Below are positions 39,500 to 50,162 of a DNA stretch of 64,000 nucleotides, piece by piece. The stretch covers positions 2,618,092-2,682,091 of the forward strand of contig NC_034424.1 in the NCBI RefSeq assembly GCF_002078875.1. The letters run 5' to 3'. Every line of letters starts with the position of its first letter. The first letter of the stretch is position 1. Origin of the DNA: Numida meleagris (Eukaryota > Chordata > Aves > Galliformes > Numididae). The notes beneath the pieces are model-generated. The model was not told where the DNA came from, searched no databases, and worked only from the letters and a program-made list of their open reading frames with translations. Both the position numbers and the translations under genes were made by a program.

Positions 39500-39712
39500 A
39501 GTAGCAGATGGGGGTGGTAAGATTCCAGAAGGCCAAGACAAACTGTTAAACGTTGTGATTTCTAATGGTTCCTCTTGAAAATTGCTGACAGATGCTGGTC
39601 CTGAGATCAGAACGGCAGAGGCTGCCAGCATGGGGCTCGGGGCCAGCCATTGATTCCCTTTTTTAATAGTGAAATCTAAATCTATGGTAACTCTTTGGGC
39701 AGAGGATATATG

Positions 39713-39872
39713 CTACTTTTCTCAAAGTTTCTCTTTGTTCCTTTATCTTCCCTCTTTATTCTCATTCCCTTCTCTGCTTTCCCAGACCTTATCTTCTATT
39801 CTCCATTTCATAATTTTAATTCACACATTTTCTGTCTTTTTCCCCCCTTTCTTCCTTCCCTACTTCTTTTTG
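39713..39872 (+). repeat. Second pyrimidine-rich low-complexity tract
   Basis: Roughly 160 nt are dominated by T and C (TTTCTC, CCTTTC, CTTCCC words) with scattered purines. The two open frames it contains (39669-39938 and 39695-39934) encode Phe/Leu/Ser-rich strings and are composition artefacts. Confidence 0.7.
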
Positions 39873-42343
39873 CTGTCAACCTACTGGGCTCTATTTTTTG
39901 CCCAGCTACAAGTTGGAAAAGTGCAGGAATTTGACTGATACAACACTTTTCTCTTCTTGGAACCTCTAATTCACAAGACAGCCCATTTGTGCCTCAGAGT
40001 AATAGATGGATGGACCAAAGGAGGGAGAAAGGATAGGGGCTCATTCGGTACTGAGGTCAGCTGGGGTCTTGTAGAAGGGGATGGAGGAAAGCTGTCAGCT
40101 TAGGGAAAGAGTATGGTTTGATTCCAGCCAGACATGTGGCTGTATTTGTGCACACCGTGGCTGAGCTATTGTTGCATCCATAATGTGCCTCAGCATATGG
40201 CATAGCAGTCTGTGCTCTTGCCTCTCTTAACACCAACTCCTTATTACAGAATGTGCGTAACTGGAAGTTTTGCAAAGGAAGAGATTGGACAGTTTCAGTT
40301 TTGCTGGTGGAGCTTGAAAAACCACTAACGTAGTCCTATGCCTTGTCACAAGTTCAGGAAACAACAACAGGCCCTAGGTGGGGGAGGAGGAGAGGTATTT
40401 GTCCCTAGAAAGGGTCACGAAATCTGGATGGAATCAGAAACTGCTATTCTCTAAGGCATAAATTTCTGCCAGCCTGTGGAGTTAAGTCTCCTGTTTGTCC
40501 TTCTAGGAATTTCTGTGAATGTGGAAGCTCAAGAAACACAAGGATGAGTATTTGGAAGTGGGCCTGAGGTCCTTACTTTCAAGTAAATACATGAGCACAG
40601 GTGGTGACCAAATCTGCTTTCTTTGATTACTTAATTTAAATGTGCTTCAGTGACAAGTTGTGGCCAAGGACATTCACATTGAGTCTTGCAGAAGACATCT
40701 TCATTGGCAAGACAGTGCTGCAACGAGCAGGTGACGAGATAGGCTGTGTCACTGCTGTGCTCTGGGGCTTTCTGTGTTGGCTGTTATAGCCCCATGGCCA
40801 AATGGGAGACTGGACTGAACTCCCAGAAATGGTTTCCAAACAGCACTTCTGTGATACTGAGATGCCAGCTGTCAAGTGCATCATGTAAGCACAAGTAGGT
40901 AGATCTCTTTCTCTGAAAATATTCACTATTGAGATGCCCTGTTGAGGCATATCCCTGTTACAACAGCCAGATGTCAAGACAGCATCATGGAGTTGCTTTG
41001 GTCCAGAAAGTGTGACCCAGTCAGAACTGTGCTGCTTTAACCACCTGCGCAGCAGTCAGTGCGTGGAAGGCTATTACATCTCTCTTCCTTCCTACAAGGG
41101 ACTCTGTTATATCCCTTCACACTTATCCAATACGTGACTGTTAGAGAATGAGTTGTGCTGAGATGAGAATCCCCAGCTTCCTGGCTGTCAGCATTAATGG
41201 TCATGCTTGCAGAGCGCTTTGCTGTCTTATTAGCAGCTGTCATCACCACTGAGGGAATGCCTCTCACTCTGACCAGCAGCCATGGGAGATTAATGTGTGT
41301 GACCCTAGAGGAATTGTTTCTTCTGGCTGCTGACGTGCCACAATTAGCACCTTCATCTCTAAGCTGGTACTTTGTTCCTTATTAATAAAATGATTGTCGA
41401 GGATTTCCTTCCATAGAGTTGGGGGAGTGCCATGAGGCAGTGATGATGGATCCGCTGAACAGAGGCACAGCTTGGGAGCAGTGCAGATATTGCATTGCCC
41501 ATGTCACCACCTCATTACTGTTGCTGGTTTTTATGGCACCATAAACATTCGTCTGCACCATTTCCCTCCCATTGCAGACAGAGAAACGATAGAGCTACCA
41601 GCACCTCCAAGGAGGCACTTACCATGTTTGCAGGAGTGAGTTCAGCACCTATACAAAGGACAACGTATGAAATGCCAAGAAGTTTGTGCTCAGGCACCCA
41701 TAGGATAGAATATGTATCCTCTCCTGAGGGTCAGGAGTTATAGCAAAATTTCAAAATAAAATGTTATCTCCAAAACTGAGCCATACAGCACTAATGTTCT
41801 CTTGTCGTATCAAAGCATAAGAGGTAGCCCTGCTGTATAGAGCCTCCTGTTGTTGCAGGGAGCTGTAAAGTAAGGAAACAGATCATCTTCCAGTTGCACC
41901 TACATCACCACTAGTGTGGAAAGCAAGCTCCTCTGCATTATTAACAGGGAACTTCCACAGGGTGAACCAGACATTCCCGTAACTGGTTAACAGAAGAAAT
42001 TCAAGGAACTGACTCACTGACCTGCATTCATTTTCACTGCGGTCTTCAAACCCTAGGCAGCAGTGGTGAGCCTGCTCAAAGCTGCAGCCATTTCTGAGCA
42101 CCTCCAGGGCGGTGAGCTACTCTTATAGGTTCACGGAGACTGTGTCCATTTTGTCACATAATGCAAAAAAGCAGGAACGATGATTAATGCTGTGGGTGAG
42201 TGGTGTTTGTTCTTCAGTGTTCTTGTCTGTAGCAGTCATGGGTATGGTGTTGTGCTGTATCTTCTGTAGAAGATTTAAACTATTGGAGATCACAGTGCAA
42301 GCTGTGGCAGTGACAGGTATTTCATTCAGCAACAGAAGGAATT
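39873..42343. other. Unique non-coding stretch, no gene seen
   Basis: No repeat or RNA gene is recognised. The minus-strand frame at 40636-40977 (113 codons) is unrecognised. Nothing else can be supported. Confidence 0.55.
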
Positions 42344-42398
42344 ATCACAGAACCATAGAATCATAGAATGGCCTGGTGAAAAGGACGTCAAAGATCAA
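42344..42398 (-). mobile_element. Short CR1 LINE tail
   Basis: ATCACAGAACCATAGAATCA followed by TAGAATGGCCTGGTGAAAAG and ACGTCAAAGATCA is the reverse complement of a CR1 end, with the terminal CATAGAATCATAGAAT repeats intact. It is only about 55 bp long and runs straight into the TGAAT microsatellite. Confidence 0.85.
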
Positions 42399-42420
42399 AT
42401 TGAATTGAATTGAATTGAAT
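42398..42420. repeat. Pentanucleotide microsatellite (TGAAT)4
   Basis: Four exact TGAAT units occupy 42401-42420, with a partial unit before them. It sits where the CR1 would continue with ATCATCAAGTCCAACC, so it either interrupts or replaces the inner end of that CR1 piece. Confidence 0.9.
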
Positions 42421-42745
42421 GACGTTGCCTTAACCCACAGGCGCCTAACTACAGATGGCAATTAACGTCAGTAACATGATTTGAGTCTTCCAACACTTAA
42501 AAATCCAAGTGCTACCCAGAGCGAAAGCACTAGACTTGCCTGTAAGAACTGATGAAAAAATATTAGTCAGGTCCTTCAATTCAGTAAAGAACAGCGGTGA
42601 AATAGCACATATATGCAGAGAAACTCATTACACTGTTTGATATTCTTGGCACAGTATAAGGCATATCTAATTGTATTTTTCCTTGCTGAGCACGCTGCCA
42701 GATGGCAACAAATAAATAATGTTGAGGAAGTAAAGTATATATGTA

Positions 42746-42793
42746 TATATCTTTCTGTAAAATGTCTGAGTATATCTTTCTGAAAAATGTCTG
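42746..42793. repeat. 23-bp tandem duplication, period 25
   Basis: TATATCTTTCTG-TAAAATGTCTG at 42746-42768 recurs at 42771-42793 with one mismatch (TAAAA versus AAAAA). It follows a short TATA-rich segment. Confidence 0.85.
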
Positions 42794-44574
42794 TTATAAT
42801 TGCCAGTTATTATTTATAATGTGCTAACACCTACATCCCATCAGAAATAGCAACTCCGTTGTTTTAGGCACTGTACCCACCCAGAGTGCCTAACACAGCT
42901 TTTGTGTCTACATGCAACTTTAAATGAACAAGAGAGCCTCAAGACCCGAGGTGTGCTTTGAATGGGAGAATGAGTACTGCTCGCTTGCCTCAAATATTAG
43001 GGCAGTGGGAATGCTCTTTCTGAGGGCACCAGTCTGATGGCACCTTCTGCAGAGAGAGGTTTGTGTCTGGTTGTGGGATGCAGGGTATGGACATGTGCAG
43101 TTTCCAGACAGTGCTGTATTTCTTGCAGTGACTGTAGATGACACGAGCTGCAGATCTCCCTCTGAACTTGAATACTCCATATGCAAACAGGAGAATGAAA
43201 ACATGAAGAGGAAATATAACACTAAAATGTAAGTGCTTCCATGTCACTAAGATGTATTTTACATTCCTACTGATCTGGTACTTTGCCAAGAGCTGTGCAG
43301 ACATTACAAAGTCCACCTAGGGAGCACATACAGGAGGAGGAGGAAGATAATGGGGCCTTTTCTTTGAAGTGTTTTGTTTTCTGCCTGAAGATACTCCCAT
43401 GCAGAACCAAGCTGTGCTGGGAGAGCACTGAGGAATAAACAGAGGTCCAGATTGCATTAATAACCATGACAGGGCCTCTGCAGAGCCAAATGACTTTGCA
43501 CGTGGGAAGAACTAAGTGGGGTGAAAAAGAAAGCTATAGGTTAAAACCCAAGAGACTGTCTGTGCTAGAGAATGACTCAGTATTAGCAACACTTGTCAAA
43601 AATACATTCCCCCCCACCCCCAACCTTGTGCAGGATTGAAAACAGATTGGCTACCAGAATGGACAGAGCCAGAGTTATTTCAGTGCTTATTACAGAAAAT
43701 CTATGAGACCCCTGGGCAAGAGGTTTCTGTGGAAGAAGGTGGGAAAGGTTTGGCTTTTTCTGCCGAAGCCATCAGCGAAGTGCTGAGGCAGAGGGCAGCA
43801 GGAGGATCTGCTGGCATGGCTGCACACAGCCCCCACACAGCGTGCATGGAAGTGGTGGGGACGAGGCCTACCTGAGCCCCTGCTTCCTGCAGCCATAGGG
43901 AGGCTGTGCCACTGAGGTAGAGCCTGTGTGTGTGCTAATTTGTGTCTAGACAGCCCGCCCTCACCTTCCCTTGGATGGAAGAGGAAGTGTTGAAACGCAG
44001 CTCCAAGGTAACGGTGTTCATGTCACTTATACCTTGATATGTGACTGTATGGCTGCCTCTGTTTGGTCCCCTGCAATAAACTGCGTTTCTTGTCCTCCCC
44101 ACGGGCCTGTTCATGCACTTCTAGCTCACATTTCAGGCTTGCAGGCTTGGGTTTCTTCGCATGGAAGTGCAGGAAGGGCTGAGCAGAGTTGAGACTCGGT
44201 CCCATCACACAGCTGCAGCTTTGCCAGCGCTGAGCCCCACACCTGGGAGCCGTGTCCTGCAGCTCTGCCTGCCCTGTTAGTCACGGCCTCGTAAACCTGG
44301 TGACACCAAACACCTCCGTGCTTCACACCTGCATCTTGGCGAGGCTATTAAAAATCAAGGGCAGGGGGATGAGAGGAATTTGTCAGCTTTTCGGATTGCA
44401 GAATGGGAGGCAGAGTGCTTTAAATTGAGCTTGCAGAAATGCAGCCTGTGTGGTCTGCTGTGGCTTTTGTTGCCGGTGGAATTTTTAAAATTGGAAATAA
44501 TAAAATTAACAATAAAATACTCTAAGATAACATTTTATAAGTAAGCATCATAAAGTCAGGAAAAACTCTGGTGG

Positions 44575-44595
44575 TTTTTTTGTTTGTTTGTTTTT
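44575..44595. repeat. TTTG-type simple repeat
   Basis: A T-run followed by three TTTG units and another T-run forms a short low-complexity tract. Confidence 0.8.
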
Positions 44596-46889
44596 GTATT
44601 TTATCATTCCCTCTAAATGGCTATCTCACATAAAACATGTGGCTAATAATCTGAAGTTAAATTAGCACACATTATTATTAGTAAACTAAAATCACACAAG
44701 CCTCCACAGGTTGTTGGCTTTCTTTTCTAGATGCTATTGTAGTGCTTTCAGAGCCACCAACAAAGGGATGTTTCAGTAATCACGGTGCTTGGGAAGGGTC
44801 TGCTCACACCAGGTTCACCTCCAGACTTCATAGGTGACGTCAGTCACTGCTCAGATGCTATTTTAGGGCTTCACTGTGATTGATTTCCATGAAATGAGCT
44901 GCCTAAATTCCTTTCAAGAGAGCAAGGTACAGGATGTTGGCTGCAGTGGGAGAGCAATGCGAGGAAACCTTTGTGGGTTACCTCTCCCTGGGGACTCAAA
45001 CCATCCAACACGGCAGTGTCTTGGTGTGTCTGAGCCCTTAGGTTGGTTATTTCTCTGTCTCAGATTTGGTAAAAAATGAAAATTTCAAGGTTTTTTTCAT
45101 CAAAGGAGTGAAGATGAGTACCTTCATGCCCATAAAGTACACGTTTGTTATAAAAATATTGCAGTACGTAAAAGGCACTGGTAACATCACAGTAAAATGC
45201 ATATCTGTGTGATTGTATTTTGTGCAACTTGTTGATCAGCTGCAGGCAATAGGGTACTAAAACCGGGACTCATGTTCTTCTAGAAAGAAAATGTTTGCTC
45301 ATTTCAGCCTGTCTCTGAGGAAGAGTGGCAGAGCAGGATGAAATGCCTGTGGGGATCACGCCGGCTAGTGCCCGCAGCACGAAGTGCAGCCCTTCCCCAG
45401 CAGCTGGCTCTTTTATTTTTTTCTTGTTTCTCTTCTTCCAGTTCCCCCTGCTTACATTCGTGTGTAATTAGAGAAGAGAAAATTAACGAGTAAATCATAG
45501 GAATTAAAAACGTCTCCAGAGCAGATGGATCCGATATCTGCATTACTCAGGCTGCAGTAGTTTTCCAGTGCTTCGGACAAAGTTCTGAGCAAGCAGTCAT
45601 GTACTGATGTAGCAATTACATGCAGTGTGTCAAATGTCAAAGATACACAGTGAGTTAGCCTAGAAAGAGAGAAAATCTTTCAGTTCATCTTCATAGTAGG
45701 AAGAAATGGATTGGTGTAGACAGATCAAAACTTTGTCCCTCGACTAAGAACACAGCAGAGAAAAACAGACAGAAGCCCAAACACACTACGTTCTTCTATC
45801 CGCGTGGCTTTTCACATTCCCCATAAGGAAAAATATTTTCCCTTCAGATCCATACAATCCAATTTTTGCCAAAATGATGAGTCCCTCTGGGATGATTCTT
45901 GTGAGATTCCTTAGTCTATCAGCTGCCGATCAGTTCTCTGAGTGTCCCAGTTTGGGGGCAGTTTGTTAGCATGAACACGATGCTGCCATGCCTATACATA
46001 TCTATACAGTGGATTACCTCAGCTATGTACTCACAGTGGCTGAATCCAAAACACAGCACTAGGATAAAAAACATTATTCAGTTGGGAGTATTCCTTAGTT
46101 CCCTTATTTAATTCTTAAACGGGGGAAATTCTCCTCAAGCAGACACCCTTGACCAACCGTGTTTACAGAAGAGTCTCTTCTGTGCTACGAGGTCATGGAG
46201 AGAAGCACCGAGGGCTTTGGCCAGAACTGATGGAGGCCCAGACCCCTTTCACACATTCTCCCAACATCACTCTTTGCTTCATTGTTTGGACATTTCAAAG
46301 CAACACTTGGGATTTGCTCCATATTGCATGGCAGCTTGTCTCATGCAAGGCACAGCCATTTTTAGCCTCAAGGAGAAGACAAGTCCAAGGGATGAATCAG
46401 AAGGAAAAGAAGTGATGTTCAGAGAATAACACCAGGGAATGTTGGATGTGCCAGAGATAAAAATGAGTTTCAGGGACCTCTCCAGAAGAGATTAACAAAC
46501 ACAAACAATATGACAGCTTTTGGACAGCAGAATGCCATTTAATCTTTCAGGAAAAAATCAGTTGTCAAAAATCTTCAGCACACATTTTACAATCTTTATT
46601 TTTTACTGGTTTACATTAGGACAACTTGAGTTCACAACAAAAACTAAGGGCATGATGTCTCGGGTGTCTATAGTGACTGGTACAGCACTACGGCCAGAGC
46701 AGATAAGCCAACCAAAGTATCTGTCAGTCTCTCACACAGACAAGGGAAGTTAATACAATTGTTTGTTATACATAAGAGGATCAATAGAGGGACAACAAGG
46801 TATTTCAGTCCCACTGCATGTCAGTGCTCTAGGACTTGAAAGCTGAAAAACACCATGTACATGAAAACTTCTAACTCAGTTGCTCTAAC

Positions 46890-46990
46890 AAAGCATAAAG
46901 CATAAAGTATAAAGCATAAAACATAAAGCATGAAGTCTAAAGCCTAAAATATAAAGCATAAAGTATATAGCTTAAAGTATAAAGTGCAAA
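46890..46990. repeat. Imperfect heptamer minisatellite (AAAGCAT)14
   Basis: Fourteen consecutive 7-bp units of the form AAAGYAT occupy 46890-46987, followed by AAAG. Exact AAAGCAT units are at 46890, 46897, 46911, 46925 and 46953. AAAGTAT units are at 46904, 46960 and 46974, and the others carry one to three substitutions. No unit gains or loses a base, so the 7-bp register is kept throughout. All purine-rich units are on the plus strand. Confidence 0.95.
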
Positions 46991-48773
46991 GATCTCTCTC
47001 CACAAAGCTTGCCTCACTTATGTCTTGCGCCATCACATCTACTGCAAAACTATTCTGCTGTGGCATGTTGTTCTGGTGCTGTAGGAAGTGTGAAAACTTG
47101 TAAAGGAAAGTACAGAAGTTGCACGAAAGCTGAGAAAATGCTTCAGAATAACAACATAAATTGGTTAAATATGTTTTATTGGCAAGAGGGGGAGTAAATA
47201 TGTTACATAAGCACCTTTCTGGAAAAAAAACGTGGACTACACTGAGCTTCTCAGTTATCCGGCGGCAAAGCGGCAACGAGATCGGGAGCTGAAGAACTTC
47301 TTGGGAGAAGTTCTGTTCTGATGGATGTCTTCAGACACAATCAGGATGCCTTGCTGGGAGAGATGTTATAGGCAAATATAAATCATTTGGTTCGGAATAA
47401 TTAGGTGAAACGTAATGGCTTGGCCAACAGAAAATGTTGGAGCAGGAAGGCCAGCAGTCCCTCCTGACTGCAATGTTCCTGAGCCCCCAAGCATGCAGCG
47501 TGGCTGCCCGCAGCATGAAGAGCTGCCTCACAGCCATGCAGCTCACGTGGTAATTAATGGAAAATCCTGAGTATCAATGTCCTTAAGGAGAGCAGGACAA
47601 ATCATCTGTGTATCAGTGGCTGGAAGATGAGGTAAATTACCTACAGATAAGGTAGCCAGTTGTGCACTGTTAACAGCGCTTCATGTCCCTTTGATACATC
47701 CAGACTCCTACGGGTTTTGACAGAATATGTCAGCTGAGTGTACACACTGGTTTACTGCCATGCAGCCAGTGGGGAAACTGAGGCACGGGGAGGCAATGGA
47801 CTTTTCCAAGACATAACAGCAAGTCCATATCAGATCTGTGCATAGCATGACTTTGTAGCTGGTAAGTGGGTCTTTTTGTAATATTTTCTCATGTCTGTCC
47901 CAGGCAGAAAAAAAGAATGAAGCTGTGAACATAGTAGTCAAAGTTTTATGAGACATCACCGATTAAGGATTTGGGATTTGTTTGCAAACAGTTTGTGAAT
48001 AACCGAAGCCATTTCTATTTTCTTTGCAGCTATTTCCTGTATCACTCATATAAATGAAAGCTGCCAAATATTCCTGATAGATAAATGAAGTGCCAGTGCC
48101 ACTCATAAAAAAACATGCAATAAATAATCACCTCCCTTGCCTGAAACCTGCTTTCATAGGTGTATCCTCGGCTTAAAGAAACCTTTCTCTCCTGCAGAAG
48201 GCTTGGTGGCAGCACGGGGCAGTCAGCAGGCTGCAGTCTGGCAGCTAGGAAGGTCAGGAGACCTGCTGCCTTCTGCTGAGAGCTGTGGTTCCATTGCCTT
48301 TTAGGGGGGGTAGGATCTTCTGGCTTCTCATCTCAGAGAAAAGTACTGCTGTGGGCATGAAGGTTAGAGGTCAGGGAAAAAGCATCGCTTCTTGAACGAA
48401 ACAAACCCTCAGCAGTAGGAAAGAGTGAGAAATTGGACAGCTTTGGAAACAGAAGTCACAACATAAAAATACTGTTATCATAATTATAATTTATTAGTAT
48501 TTATTTTCCACAGAGGGGAGGAAGGAACATTATGTGCTGGAAGAGCTATGCACTGTAAAGCTTGGTGGAAGAAAATGGCTCTTAAAAAGCTGCTAGCTGG
48601 AGATGAGATATAAAAGATCGAGAACTCATGTAAACCACCGTATTCAGGCTTAGCCCACCTTCTTGACTCCAAGCCTAACAGCAGTCAGAGGTCCAAACCC
48701 AGAGAAGCCAAGCCACGGATGTCTAAGCACAAATAAAGAGTAAACTGTAATAATTTGTTTTTTTTCTTTCCAG
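46991..48773. other. Unique non-coding stretch, no gene seen
   Basis: No repeat family, RNA gene or exon. The 110-codon minus-strand frame at 46944-47276 runs through the minisatellite and is an artefact of it. Confidence 0.55.
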
Positions 48774-48857
48774 GCTTCTCCATACCATTTCATACCACTA
48801 AGCTCCCGGACACAGATGTGACTGGAACCAGAGCTCCCACTGAGAGACTGGATGAAG
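48774..48857 (+). other. Candidate symmetric exon (unrecognised)
   Basis: A very good acceptor (T-rich run TTTTTTTTCTTTCCAG ending at 48773) and a donor (GATGAAG|GTATTC at 48858) bound 84 nt, exactly 28 codons. Only one frame is open, and in that frame the exon enters and leaves at the same codon phase, so it could be skipped or included without a frameshift. The peptide is rich in Thr, Pro and Asp and is not recognised. An overlapping minus-strand frame also exists. No second exon could be linked to it, so a chance origin remains likely. Confidence 0.2.
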
Positions 48858-49622
48858 GTATTCACAGTATAGGTGTTGACCCTTTTAGGCATTTCCTCTG
48901 GGTTTGGCCCCATATTTTTATCCTCAGGCCCCACCAAATGCCCAACCAAAGCACAAGCATCAATCCTGGAAGATGCAAACACTCACAGAGTGCAGTCATG
49001 GTGAACTAATATGAAAACACACACTTGTGAATTTGTGCCAGTGCTGTTGCCTTCTGTGATGGGCAAGGGGCTGAGGACTGCCAGCAGGAGCATCCCAGCT
49101 CAGCAAGGAACTTCTGATTACTCCAATCAGACCATTAATAGTGAATGGTTTTGACTTTGTGTCCTGCAGAATGACACTCACCAAACGTTTTCTCAAAAGA
49201 TGCTTCTGACAAGCATCACTGGAGCTGTTGTTTTCTTTTAATTTCTTTTTGTAAACTGACTTAAAGCCAATGTCAATATTTATCTGCAACTAGGGAAGTG
49301 TTTTGCTGCCAGGAATTTGAACATTTTGTTTTCCTCTAAGTATAAATGGGGCAATTACTAATGAGAATATTTTCAAAATGAATGAGTGGAACATTGAATT
49401 TCCCCTAGCCCCAGTCTCTAGTCACAATACAAAGAACTCTTCACTTGTTTATAAGTTTTATCTGATGGTTAAGTTGCAGTCTCCAGTACAAAATATGATT
49501 TTATTAAGACATTCTGGGGATTGCTATCCATCAGGTTTTTAGCATCTAACCTTTTTTTGTCAACATTAACTCTTGTTGATGAGTATACTTCTCCTATGTT
49601 CTTCATTTAGAGTGACAGATTT
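48858..49622. other. Unique non-coding stretch, no gene seen
   Basis: Open frames are short and unrecognised. The right end passes into the CR1 copy that starts at about 49623. Confidence 0.55.
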
Positions 49623-50162
49623 ATCACAGATCATAGGAAAAGTCTGGAAGGGACCATAAGAAATTGTTTAGCCAGCCCTGCGACCCAAGGCTGGATCCCC
49701 TCTACCTAAATTATTGCCTAACGACAGCAGTCTGACCTGCCTGCTCTTGGAAACCTGCATCCTTGGGAAATCTACAGCTTCCCTGCACAAATTATTCAGG
49801 GGCTTCACAACTCCTGTTCATTCTCTGTAGTCTCTTCAAAACTTCCTCAGTTACCCTTTAAACTTATGATTTATTGCCCTTATCACAATGGATACAGTAA
49901 ACATTTTATCTCCTTCCTTTTTGCAATTACCTTCCACATATTTAAGCACTTTTACCATGTCTTTCCTTAGACTTTCCACTCCAGACTTAAATAAATCAAG
50001 TCCTTTCAATCTCTGATCACAGGTCACATTTTCTAGAGCTCTGATCATTCTTCTTGCTTTTCCTTGGGCTTCTTCCAACGGATCTTCCAGTCTTTTTGGA
50101 TGTGTGTTGCTACAAACTGAATAGTTTGCTAGCTGGAGCCCCGTGGTGTGAGCAGACTGGCA
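49623..50162 (-). mobile_element. Old-subfamily CR1 LINE, longest copy in window
   Basis: About 540 bp matches the 3' part of CR1 in minus orientation. The tail ATCACAGATCATAGGA and TCTGGAAGGGACCATAAGA lies at the left. It is followed by the region whose plus strand reads CTTTACCATGTCTTTCCTTA..., GATCACAGGTCACATTTTCT, and ends at an AGCTGGAGCCCCGTGGTGTG block. The minus-strand frame at 49851-50078 matches the C-terminal read-through of CR1 ORF2: an ARRMIRALE motif, then QRLKGLDLF, then KVLKYVEGN, then the EGDKMFTV end. The divergence suggests an older subfamily. The copy is 5'-truncated and not autonomous. Confidence 0.85.

Larger units (their letters stand above)
42421..46889. other. Unique non-coding stretch, no gene seen
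   Basis: No exon is convincing. Local features are C-rich DNA near 43605-43622, a TTTG-type simple repeat near 44575-44595 and a GC-richer patch at about 44100-44330. The 79-codon frame at 43636-43875 starts soon after a CAG and is unrecognised; a minus-strand frame (43690-43896) covers the same bases. Confidence 0.5.

Noticed and set aside
46944..47276. 110-codon minus-strand open frame
   Set aside because: It runs through the AAAGYAT array, whose 7-bp period and lack of stops in that register create the frame.
49851..50078. Minus-strand frame that could pass for a small host gene
   Set aside because: It matches the CR1 ORF2 C-terminal read-through and lies inside the CR1 copy.
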